From a bacterium (lineage in GTDB: Bacteria > Chloroflexota > Dormibacteria > UBA8260 > Bog-877): DNA of 11,816 bases. Below the pieces are notes generated by a model. That model did not search any database. It was not told where the DNA came from and saw only the letters and a program-made list of their open reading frames with translations. Every line of letters starts with the position of its first letter. The stretch's first letter is position 1. This document shows positions 1 through 6,430 of this stretch, one piece after another. Location of the stretch: assembly GCA_021817025.1 (NCBI GenBank), contig JAKAWF010000089.1:1-11816 (forward strand), in the 5' to 3' direction. Position numbers and translations under genes: made by a program.

Positions 1-64
1 ACCACTGCCTCGGCGGTGCGCGTTCCACGGTGAGGCCAGAACCGATCCCGGCAACGGGAGAGGA

Positions 65-79
65 ACCCCGAGAAGGGGT
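65..79. repeat. Short inverted repeat upstream of the antitoxin gene
   Basis: ACCCC at 65-69 and GGGGT at 75-79 form a 5-bp stem around GAGAA. It could be the end of an upstream transcript or an operator half for the toxin-antitoxin genes. The stem is short and there is no T-run, so its role is open. Confidence 0.25.
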
Positions 80-80
80 G

Positions 81-105
81 CCACTAGCAGTGGGCTTACT
101 AGAGT
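81..105 (+). promoter_or_regulatory. Putative promoter and operator of the toxin-antitoxin genes
   Basis: CCACT-AGC-AGTGG (81-93) is a perfect 5-bp inverted repeat. It is followed by a TANNNT-type -10 candidate, TAGAGT (100-105). The -10 ends 7 bases before the GTG start at 113, and no Shine-Dalgarno sequence is visible. That arrangement fits a leaderless mRNA, common for high-GC bacteria. RHH antitoxins usually bind short palindromes overlapping their own promoter, so the repeat is the likely autorepression site. No convincing -35 box is visible. Confidence 0.35.
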
Positions 106-112
106 TCACTGT

Positions 113-376
113 GTGGCAACGGTTACGAAGCGATCGGTGTCGCTCGACGAGGACGTGGCAGCGGCCGTCGAACTGGCCGCGGACCAAGCCGGTGTGTCGT
201 TCTCTGCCTGGTTGGGCGAAGCCGCACGGCACCATCTGCGCATCAGCGAGGGTCTGCGGGCGGTTCAGGAGTGGGAGAGTGAGGCGGGTGCGCTCACAGA
301 CGAAGAGCGGGCTGCCGGTGAACTCCTGCTCAGTCACCTTCTCGGGGAGCCGCCAGGAGGCACATGCGGGGCGTGA
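113..376 (+). CDS. Ribbon-helix-helix antitoxin of a VapBC-like module
   Basis: The 87-residue product opens with a basic beta-strand and two helices typical of RHH (CopG/Arc-type) antitoxins: KRSVSLDEDVAAAVELA, then the turn DQAGVSFSAWLGEAARHHL (about residues 6-43). The acidic tail (residues 44-80, rich in E and L) would be the part that wraps the toxin. The family acts as a DNA-binding dimer that represses its own operon and neutralises the partner PIN RNase. The GTG at 113 is chosen because it begins just before the RHH strand; no Shine-Dalgarno is present, but a -10-like TAGAGT lies 7 bases upstream, suggesting leaderless translation. Its stop (374-376) overlaps the GTG of the toxin gene by four bases, so the two are translationally coupled. 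Family assignment is from sequence pattern; the exact partner specificity is inferred. Confidence 0.8.
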   Translation: MATVTKRSVSLDEDVAAAVELAADQAGVSFSAWLGEAARHHLRISEGLRAVQEWESEAGALTDEERAAGELLLSHLLGEPPGGTCGA

Positions 377-834
377 CCGGCGGTCTCACCGACGACACCG
401 GGGCCTTGACCGCTGCCGAGCGCGACGACCGCGTGGTGTGGTCGCTGCATCGGGCCGCACTCGGGCGCGGTATCAGCCCGACGGTACCAGCGGGAGTGCT
501 TGCGGAGGCCTGGCGGGGAGGCCCCCAGCATCGTCTGTCCCGGCTCCTGCGGGGATGTACCGTCCAGCCGCTCACCGAGCCCGAGGCGCGCGCGGTCGGT
601 GTCCTGGCCGCATCGTCGGGCCTCGAGGACACCGTTGATCTGACCGTGGCCGAGACCGCCATGCGGCGCCGCGAAGCGGTGGTGACCTCCAGTCGCAGCC
701 ACATTGAGCAGGTTGCCAGGGCTGTGGGGGGGTGCTGGTCTTCCACGAGGTCTGAGCGGCCGGCCACTTCGCCGGAGGATGGTCGTGCTCCAATTGGCGC
801 TGACGAGAAGACGAGGTCGCGGGAAGCCGTATAG
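373..834 (+). CDS. PIN-domain (VapC-like) toxin with frameshifted C-terminus
   Basis: PIN-domain RNases of type II toxin-antitoxin systems cut RNA with a cluster of four acidic residues and Mg2+. Counting from the GTG at 373, which overlaps the antitoxin stop as GTGA, this protein keeps D8 (in DDTGAL), E45 (in VLAEAWRGG) and D89 (in TVDL). The fourth position, normally Asp in a VVTSD motif, is Ser (VVTSS, S107). After residue 120 the frame appears wrong: the sequence reads CWSSTRSERP and continues about 30 unrelated residues. Adding one G to the G7 run at 726-732 instead gives VLVFHEV and a stop at 753-755, the usual short beta-strand ending of this PIN group. An ATG at 364 is an alternative start, but the 4-base overlap and family N-termini favour 373. 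The toxin is probably inactive, or the run contains a sequencing error. Confidence 0.7.
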   Translation: MTGGLTDDTGALTAAERDDRVVWSLHRAALGRGISPTVPAGVLAEAWRGGPQHRLSRLLRGCTVQPLTEPEARAVGVLAASSGLEDTVDLTVAETAMRRREAVVTSSRSHIEQVARAVGGCWSSTRSERPATSPEDGRAPIGADEKTRSREAV

Positions 835-1529
835 TGCTGCTCAGGCGATGGAGTTCGCCGATAACCGCCGACTTGGCTGATGGCTCCTGTCAACCGCTAT
901 CGGGCATTGCCAGGAGATTGCCACGGGCAAGGCGGCTCAACGGTTCCGGCTCGACGGGCTTCGCAGAGGTCATCTGGCTGGGCTGTGCCTGTCGGTCGGC
1001 CCAGGCCCCATTCGCGGTCAGCTGGCGCGACCTGGCGGGGACGTGGAAGCGGGTGCTGACCGGGATGCTTCGGGCGCAGGCCATTGCCGCCGGCTTCTCC
1101 CCGGGGGCCAGATGTCCGTCGCGGGCCAGCCCTCCAGAACCACCAGGTCATCGTCCCGCGCCTGGCCACCGGTCGCCCGCTCCGGGGCCCCCCAGCGGCC
1201 ATCTCCCAACGCACTCATCCACGATGTGCTCCGTCCAGGGGGCCAACCCCTCGCCGTGCCATCTCCGCTCGACGACCCGGCCGCGCCCGGGTGCCTCCCC
1301 CTGGGCTCCTCCCGCGGTGCCCTCCGGCCCGGCGCCGAGGAGATCCCACGCGCGGAGAACCAAGGTGGCGGGCCCGGTCAGCCACGACCTCACCACGGCC
1401 GGGGCTCCGACCCCCCCACCGACGACCTGATCGGCCAGAAGGGTCACTCGGTCGGTACGCGGAGCGCCCCTGAGCCCTGGCGTCGCGCTCCTGCCGCCGG
1501 CCCGGCCGCTGTCTCGGCAGCGACCATCG
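835..1529. other. Gene-poor interval with no recognisable product
   Basis: Several long open frames cross this stretch on both strands, but all are Arg/Pro/Gly/Ala-rich with no domain pattern, no good ribosome-binding site and mutual overlap. They look like GC-driven shadows. From about 1090 to 1560 the plus strand is notably C-rich. A weak TATAGT (830-835) resembles a -10 box but has no partner -35 at proper spacing. I see no transposase, RNA gene or repeat that identifies its origin. It may be decayed coding sequence. Confidence 0.5.
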
Positions 1530-1553
1530 TGCCCGGCGAACCACGGCCGGGCA
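1530..1553 (+). promoter_or_regulatory. Hairpin in the leader of the MutS-like operon
   Basis: TGCCCGGC (1530-1537) and GCCGGGCA (1546-1553) form a perfect 8-bp stem with an 8-base loop. It ends 31 bases before the ATG at 1585 and 19 bases before the GGAG ribosome-binding site (1573-1576). It could be an operator, a leader structure affecting translation, or a terminator for anything upstream; there is no T-run. The structure is visible directly, but the function is inferred. Confidence 0.35.
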
Positions 1554-1584
1554 TCCCGTTCATGCGCGCCCCGGAGTGCCGTCG

Positions 1585-3276
1585 ATGAGCGACTGGCCCG
1601 GCGAGCCGGCAGGGGGGCCAATCGGCCCCAGCCCAGAGCCTTCACCTGAGGGCGCCCGCCCCGGCTCGCGCGAAATCGGACCGGGCGATCCCGCCCCGCC
1701 AGGGGCCGCGCCGGTGCCGGCCCCGGGCGGCACCGGGCCGCCGCCATTTCGCAGCATCCTGTTCGAGGGGTCCGGGAACCCAACCGGCCGGGGGGGACGA
1801 TCCGCCCCGCGGTACTTCTCCGACCTGAACCTCGACCAGGTCGTGGCGTCGATCACGGCGGGGCGTGAGGAATATGACCTGGCGCCGTTCTTCCAGGAGC
1901 GCCTCGACGACCCGGCGACGATCCAGTACCGTCACGACGTGCTGCGGGACCTGGAGGGCAGCGCCCTGCCCCAGCACCTCACATCCTTCGCCCAGGGCAT
2001 GCGCGAGATGCGGGCGCAGCTCGCCCAGGCGGGCAAGCTCAGGTACCAGCACCAGCAGGAGAGCTGGTTCCTGGAAGCGGTCGAAACCTACTGCGCCGCC
2101 GTCTCTTCCCTCGCCCGGGATCTGGCCCAGGTGGACCTGGCATCACGGGGGATGGGCGCCTTCAGGGAGTACCTGTCCGGCTACGTGGCGTCCTCTGAAT
2201 TCACCGCGCTGGCCGCGGACACCAAGACCATCAAGGGCGCCCTGGCGGGGGTTCGCTACTGCGTCCAGGTCCAGGAGAACCGGGTGACCGTCAGCAAGTA
2301 CGCCGGCGAGCCCGACTACAGCCAGGCGGTCCTGAGCACCTTCGAGAAGTTCAAGCAACGCGGAGCGAAGGACTACCGCGTGGGCTTCCCCAACTGGCCG
2401 GACATGAACCACGTCGAAGCGGCCGTCCTCGACCTCGTGGTGAGGCTGTACCCAGACGTCTTCGCGGGGCTGGCGGACTACTGCGCGCGCCACCGCGACT
2501 ACCTGGACGCCACCACCCGCAGGTTCGATCGGGAAGTGCAGTTCTATCTCGCCTATCTGGACCACATCGCCCGGTTCGCGCCGTTGGGGCTGAGGTTCGC
2601 CTATCCGGACATCTCGCGTCGGTCGAAGGAGCTCTTCGCCACCGACACCTTCGACTTGGCTCTGGCCAACAAGCTGGTCGGCCAGGACTCACCGGTCGTG
2701 GGCAACGACTTCTTCCTGAACGACCCGGAGCGCATCTTCGTCGTCTCCGGACCAAACCAGGGCGGCAAGACCACCTTCGCCCGCACCTTCGGCCAGCTGC
2801 ACCACCTGGCCAGCATCGGCCTGCCGGTGCCCGGCAGCGGAGCCCGGCTCTTCCTCTTCGATCAGATGTTCACTCACTTCGAGAGGCAGGAGGTGTTCGC
2901 TGATCTCCGGGGAAAGCTCGAGGACGACCTGGTCCGGATCCGAGAGGCGCTCGACCTCGCGACTCCGAACAGCATCATCGTCATGAACGAAATCTTCACC
3001 TCCACGACCCTGAGCGATGCCCGCTGGCTGGGCATCAAGGTCCTCCGGGAGATCATCCAGCTGGACGCGTTGTGCGTCTACGTCTCATTCGTGGACGAAC
3101 TGGCTTCCCTGGACCAGTCCGTTGTCAGCATGGTCAGCACCGTGGTGCCCGAGAATCCCGCCGAGAGGACCTACCGGGTCCTGAGACGGCCGGCCGACGG
3201 CCTCGCCTACGCGATCGCCATCGCCGAGAAGTACGGGCTCACCTACCAGCGGCTGCGGGGCAGGATGGCGAAGTGA
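1585..3276 (+). CDS. MutS-like ATPase, first of a tandem pair
   Basis: The 563-residue protein has a C-terminal MutS-type (domain V) ABC ATPase and a long helical N-terminal half, but no mismatch-binding or connector domain of true MutS. Walker A is GPNQGGKTT (389-397). Walker B is SIIVMNE (463-469), so the usual Asp-Glu is N468-E469. The MutS signature GRGTS after it is replaced by IFTSTT. The Thr-His switch found in MutS (THYHEL-type) is SF (501-502, in VSFVDELA). Residues 1-54 are Pro/Gly/Ala-rich and likely disordered; the conserved core begins near FRSILF. The ATG at 1585 is chosen because GGAG at 1573-1576 sits 8 bases upstream; GTGs at 1576 and 1714 are alternatives. The stop overlaps the GTG of the paralogous downstream gene. 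MutS-type ATPases work as dimers on DNA, so a heterodimer with the next product is likely. Its cellular role is unknown to me. Confidence 0.85.
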   Translation: MSDWPGEPAGGPIGPSPEPSPEGARPGSREIGPGDPAPPGAAPVPAPGGTGPPPFRSILFEGSGNPTGRGGRSAPRYFSDLNLDQVVASITAGREEYDLAPFFQERLDDPATIQYRHDVLRDLEGSALPQHLTSFAQGMREMRAQLAQAGKLRYQHQQESWFLEAVETYCAAVSSLARDLAQVDLASRGMGAFREYLSGYVASSEFTALAADTKTIKGALAGVRYCVQVQENRVTVSKYAGEPDYSQAVLSTFEKFKQRGAKDYRVGFPNWPDMNHVEAAVLDLVVRLYPDVFAGLADYCARHRDYLDATTRRFDREVQFYLAYLDHIARFAPLGLRFAYPDISRRSKELFATDTFDLALANKLVGQDSPVVGNDFFLNDPERIFVVSGPNQGGKTTFARTFGQLHHLASIGLPVPGSGARLFLFDQMFTHFERQEVFADLRGKLEDDLVRIREALDLATPNSIIVMNEIFTSTTLSDARWLGIKVLREIIQLDALCVYVSFVDELASLDQSVVSMVSTVVPENPAERTYRVLRRPADGLAYAIAIAEKYGLTYQRLRGRMAK

Positions 3277-4817
3277 AGGCCCACCTCATGTACCAGGACG
3301 GGGACTTCGACCCGCTGGCCCCCCTCCCCCTCAACAGCGAGGTCCTGATCGAGGACCTTGACCTGGCCACGCTCCTGGCGGCGATGGCCGCGGGGGACAA
3401 GCATCTCCACCAAGTCGCGCAAGCGGCCGTCCTGGCGAGCCCCGCCGACGCCTCGACGATCCTCTATCGGCAGCAGATACTGAACGACCTGATCGCGCAA
3501 CCGCGGGTGGCCGCCGAGCTGTACGCGATCGCGGTGGCGGCGGTGGACGGCGAGAAGAAGATCTGGGGGTATCTGAGGCCGAGTCCGTCCGGACTCCTGC
3601 ACCGGGCGCTGGCGGTCCTCCAACACTTTGTCGGCTTGCTCGAGCGCCTGCGGCGGATCGCCGACGAACAGGGCCCGACCTTCCGGTCGCCGGGCCTCGT
3701 CACCTTCTTCCAGATGCTGTCGCGGGAGCTGGATGATGAGTTCTTCGATGCCGTCGACGAGCATCTGAGACGGCTCAAGGCGCCCAAGCGCACGCTGACA
3801 AGCGCCGGGCTCGGCCAGGGCAACCGGGGCGTCGACTATGTGCTTCGTGCCGCCGGGGACTCCAAGCAGAGCTGGCGGGAGCGGATCGGGCTGGGCCGTA
3901 ACTCCGCCTACTCCTTCGTGGTCCCAGCGCGCGACGAGGCGGGGGCGCGGGCGCTGGCGGAGCTGACCGACCGCGGGATCAACCTTGTCGCCAACGCACT
4001 GACTCAGTCGACAGACCACATCCTGAGCTTCTTCACCATGCTCCGTGCCGAGCTCGGTTTCTACGTTGGCTGCCTCAACCTGCACACTCGGCTCGCCCAA
4101 CGGGGACAGCCCATCTGCACGCCCGTCCCCCTTCCTTGGAGTCCCCCTTCGCTCTCCTATTCCGGCCTCTACGATCCCTGTCTGGCGCTGAGACTGGACC
4201 AGGGGCACGTGGCCGGCAACGACGGAAACGCCGACGGCAGGACCCTGGTGATGATCACGGGAGCGAACTCCGGCGGCAAGTCCACCTTCCTGCGGAGCAT
4301 TGGGCTGGCCCACCTGATGATGCACTGCGGGATGTTCGTGGCGGCACAGTCGTTTCGCGCCGGCGTGGGCGATGGCCTCTTCACTCATTTCATCCGGGAG
4401 GAGGACCAGACCATGAGCGGGGGCAGGCTGGACGAGGACCTGAGGCGGATGAGTGAGATCGCCGACCAGGTCAAGCCCCGCAGCCTGATCCTCTGCAACG
4501 AGTCCTTCTCCGCCACCAACGAGCGCGAGGGCTCCGAGATCGCCCGCCAGATCATCCGGGCCCTGCTGGAGGGGGACGTCAGGATCTTCTTCGTGACCCA
4601 TTTCTTCGAGCTGGCAGACAGCTTCCGGGGGGCGGAGGGGGTGCTGCTGTTGCGGGCAGAGCGGCGGGCGGATGGCGAGCGCAGCTTCAAGCTACTTCCA
4701 GGAGACCCGCTGCCCACAGCCTATGGCGAGGACCTGTACCGCAAGGTGTTCCCCGCCGCCGCCGAGCGGCCCCGGAGCGGGCGAGCCGAGCCAGCACAGG
4801 CGGCGCCGCCGGGATAG
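3273..4817 (+). CDS. MutS-like ATPase, second of a tandem pair
   Basis: The 514-residue paralogue of the preceding protein shares the architecture of a helical N-terminal half plus MutS-type ATPase. Walker A is GANSGGKST (330-338). Walker B is SLILCNE, again Asn-Glu (N409-E410), followed by SFSATNEREG in place of the MutS GRGTS signature. Unlike its partner it keeps the Thr-His switch (T442-H443 in VTHFFELA). Both proteins share an early I-x-YR-x-x-(I/V)L-x-DL motif (ILYRQQILNDL here). The GTG at 3273 forms a GTGA overlap with the upstream stop and has AGGA (3262-3265) 7 bases before it; reading further upstream only runs through the first gene in another frame. Loss of MutS domains I-II argues against classical mismatch recognition. 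Asymmetric switch residues suggest non-equivalent subunits of one complex. The Pro/Ala/Arg-rich last 20 residues look disordered. Confidence 0.87.
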   Translation: MKAHLMYQDGDFDPLAPLPLNSEVLIEDLDLATLLAAMAAGDKHLHQVAQAAVLASPADASTILYRQQILNDLIAQPRVAAELYAIAVAAVDGEKKIWGYLRPSPSGLLHRALAVLQHFVGLLERLRRIADEQGPTFRSPGLVTFFQMLSRELDDEFFDAVDEHLRRLKAPKRTLTSAGLGQGNRGVDYVLRAAGDSKQSWRERIGLGRNSAYSFVVPARDEAGARALAELTDRGINLVANALTQSTDHILSFFTMLRAELGFYVGCLNLHTRLAQRGQPICTPVPLPWSPPSLSYSGLYDPCLALRLDQGHVAGNDGNADGRTLVMITGANSGGKSTFLRSIGLAHLMMHCGMFVAAQSFRAGVGDGLFTHFIREEDQTMSGGRLDEDLRRMSEIADQVKPRSLILCNESFSATNEREGSEIARQIIRALLEGDVRIFFVTHFFELADSFRGAEGVLLLRAERRADGERSFKLLPGDPLPTAYGEDLYRKVFPAAAERPRSGRAEPAQAAPPG

Positions 4818-4840
4818 CTGGAGGCGAAGGCAGCGCAATC

Positions 4841-4865
4841 CCCCGGCCTGGTTGAGGCGCCGGGG
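4841..4865. terminator. Putative bidirectional terminator hairpin
   Basis: It lies between the convergent MutS-like operon and the MFS gene. CCCCGG (4841-4846) pairs with CCGGGG (4860-4865), and CCT (4847-4849) with AGG (4855-4857), leaving a 2-base bulge and a GGTTG loop. A second small stem, GGGGC-CGC-GCCCC (4862-4874), overlaps it. There is no T-run, which is common in high-GC genomes; function is inferred from position. Confidence 0.4.
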
Positions 4866-4891
4866 CCGCGCCCCGGGCTCGCCCCGCCCCA

Positions 4892-6085
4892 TCACGCGGC
4901 CGGCCGTCGGCGCGGCCTGCCGTCAACCCCCCACCAGAGCCAGACCAGGCTGGCCGCCCCCACCATCATGGCCGCGGCCGTGACCACGAAGGGCAACGGG
5001 ATGGCGATCCCGAACAGGCTCCCGGCCACGATCGCCGCCAGCGCCGAGGCCCCCACCTGGACCGAGCCGTAGATCCCCTGCACCCGCCCCATCTGCTCTG
5101 GCCGGACCTCGCGGGACAGCATCGCCAGCCGGGCGGGGGCGCCGGTGACGGTGAAGATGCCCTCGAATACGCCCAGGCCAATCAGCCAGAAGGGCGAGGG
5201 CAGGAAGGGATAGGTGGTCGCGAAGCCGGCGGCGGCCACCAGGCTGACGCCGATCAGCCAGCGGTTGTCGATGCGGTCCGCCAGCCAGCCCGCCGGCCAG
5301 GAGCCGAGCGCGAAGGGGAGCGCGAAGAGGGTGAAGGAGAGCCCGATCTCGAAGTCGGTGGCGTGGCGCGCGTGCATCAGCAGGCTCCAGAGGGTGTCGT
5401 ACATGCCGATCAGCAAGCCCAGCGCGGTGGACGCGACCAGGATCCCCAGCACCGCCCGATTGCGCCAGATGGCAACCTGCACCCGCGCCTGGTCGTGACG
5501 GGGTGCCGCCGTCCGCCGCCGTGGCAGGGTGTAGGCCAGGATCGCCCCCGCCGCCACCGCGACCACCGCCGAGGCAAGGAAGGTGAGGCCGACCGAGATC
5601 GTGAAGAGGGTCGCTCCGATCAAGGGCCCTACGATCGTCCCGGTCATGTTGGCCCCGGTCAGAGATCCGTAGGCGCGGCCGCGGCGCTGGTGGGGCACCA
5701 CGTCCGCGACCACTGCCATGGCGAGCACGTTGGCGGCCCCGGCGGCGCCGCCCTGAACCGCCCGCAGGACCACGAACCATAGTGGTGATGGGGAGAGGGC
5801 GAAGGCGGCCGTGGCCAGCGCGTAGACCACCTGGCTGACGATGATCAGGCGCTTGCGACCGACCCGGTCCGAGATCCGGCCGACGGGGTAGCCGACCACC
5901 AGGCCGGCTGCCCAGAAGGCGGCCGTGACCAGCCCGACCTCGGCGTAGGACGCCCCTCCGTGGCGCAGGAACAGGGGCAGGACGGGCAGGATCATGGTCG
6001 CCCCCAGGGCGTCGGCGAAGCTGGCGCCGACCAGGCCGAAGAGGGCCAGGCGCGCCCGACCGGGGTCGATGGCAGGGGAATTCAA
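4892..6085 (-). CDS. Major facilitator superfamily transporter (drug-exporter-like)
   Basis: This 397-residue integral membrane protein has alternating hydrophobic segments consistent with twelve helices in two halves, separated by a charged cytoplasmic loop (about 188-210, RRRTAAPRHDQARVQ). MFS motif A is clear between helices 2 and 3 (GYPVGRISDRVGRKRL, 65-80). A Gly/Pro-rich stretch in helix 5 (GTIVGPLIGATLF, 149-161) resembles the antiporter motif C of proton-driven exporters, and a family-typical VQGGAAGAAN precedes it. The likely role is proton-coupled efflux across the cytoplasmic membrane; the substrate cannot be read from the sequence. The start is TTG (6085-6083), supported by AGAAGG seven bases upstream (minus strand). 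Length is normal for the family. It is transcribed alone, divergent from the 6242 gene and convergent with the MutS-like pair. Confidence 0.9.
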   Translation of the reverse strand: MNSPAIDPGRARLALFGLVGASFADALGATMILPVLPLFLRHGGASYAEVGLVTAAFWAAGLVVGYPVGRISDRVGRKRLIIVSQVVYALATAAFALSPSPLWFVVLRAVQGGAAGAANVLAMAVVADVVPHQRRGRAYGSLTGANMTGTIVGPLIGATLFTISVGLTFLASAVVAVAAGAILAYTLPRRRTAAPRHDQARVQVAIWRNRAVLGILVASTALGLLIGMYDTLWSLLMHARHATDFEIGLSFTLFALPFALGSWPAGWLADRIDNRWLIGVSLVAAAGFATTYPFLPSPFWLIGLGVFEGIFTVTGAPARLAMLSREVRPEQMGRVQGIYGSVQVGASALAAIVAGSLFGIAIPLPFVVTAAAMMVGAASLVWLWWGVDGRPRRRPAA

Positions 6086-6241
6086 GGGGGAACCTTCTGT
6101 GGGCCCGAGGTGGGTGATCGCGGCCGCACGCGAGAGCGCGGGCCGTCCCAGGGGAAAAGGGGCGGCCAGGGGCCGCCGGTGGGGAGATCAGCTAATGGGG
6201 CAGGTGACCTAGAATAAGGCTTGCCATAGGAGGAACTCAAA
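6086..6241. promoter_or_regulatory. Divergent intergenic control region
   Basis: This gap drives the MFS gene leftward and the small membrane protein gene rightward. For the rightward unit, TAGAAT (6210-6215) with TGACC before it resembles an extended -10; no clear -35 is seen. AGGAGG (6228-6233) is a near-perfect ribosome-binding site for the ATG at 6242. The middle holds a G-rich block and a 7-bp hairpin, listed separately. Confidence 0.45.
6151..6184 (+). other. Four-tract GGGG quadruplex motif overlapping a hairpin
   Basis: GGGG runs occur at 6151-6154, 6159-6162, 6169-6172 and 6181-6184, separated by 4, 6 and 8 bases. That is a near-consensus G-quadruplex pattern on the plus strand. GGCGGCC (6161-6167) and GGCCGCC (6171-6177) within it form a perfect 7-bp hairpin with an AGG loop. 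The two structures cannot form together. Position in a divergent promoter suggests a regulatory role, which is inference. Confidence 0.4.
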
Positions 6242-6430
6242 ATGACGACGGCAATCCAGGTTGCGCTTCCCCTGGCGGTCATCCTGCTGGTGGCGGGCGG
6301 CTCCCTGATCGGCTGGGTCATCCTGTTCCGCAACGCCGCCAAGACCGAGGCCGCCGCCACCCACCCCAGCGGCCCGACGGCTGCCGGGAGCCACAAGCAA
6401 CCGGCCCAGGGGCAGGGGGGAGGCGCTTGA
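6242..6430 (+). CDS. Small single-pass membrane protein
   Basis: The 62-residue product is one hydrophobic helix (about residues 5-28, QVALPLAVILLVAGGSLIGW) followed by a short basic stretch (FRNAAK) and a hydrophilic, Gly/Pro/Gln-rich tail. The polarity predicts the tail in the cytoplasm. I do not recognise a family. The start is secure: AGGAGG ends 8 bases before the ATG. The stop TGA overlaps the TTG of the citrate synthase gene by four bases (TTGA), so the two are co-transcribed and probably translationally coupled. A membrane tether or regulator for the enzyme is possible, but that rests on context alone. Confidence 0.75.
   Translation: MTTAIQVALPLAVILLVAGGSLIGWVILFRNAAKTEAAATHPSGPTAAGSHKQPAQGQGGGA

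Noticed and set aside
779..880. Short ORF (33 codons, ATG at 779) ending KPYSAAQAMEFADNRRLG.
   Set aside because: It has a GGAGG directly against the ATG with no spacing, overlaps the toxin tail and matches no family I know.
834..1783. Several 100-200 codon open frames on both strands.
   Set aside because: All overlap each other, are Arg/Pro/Gly-rich, lack ribosome-binding sites and show no domain motifs; long open frames are expected by chance at this GC content.
3243..4601. Long minus-strand open frame (452 codons) opposite the second MutS-like gene.
   Set aside because: It is the antisense shadow of a gene with clear Walker motifs and has no protein-family pattern.
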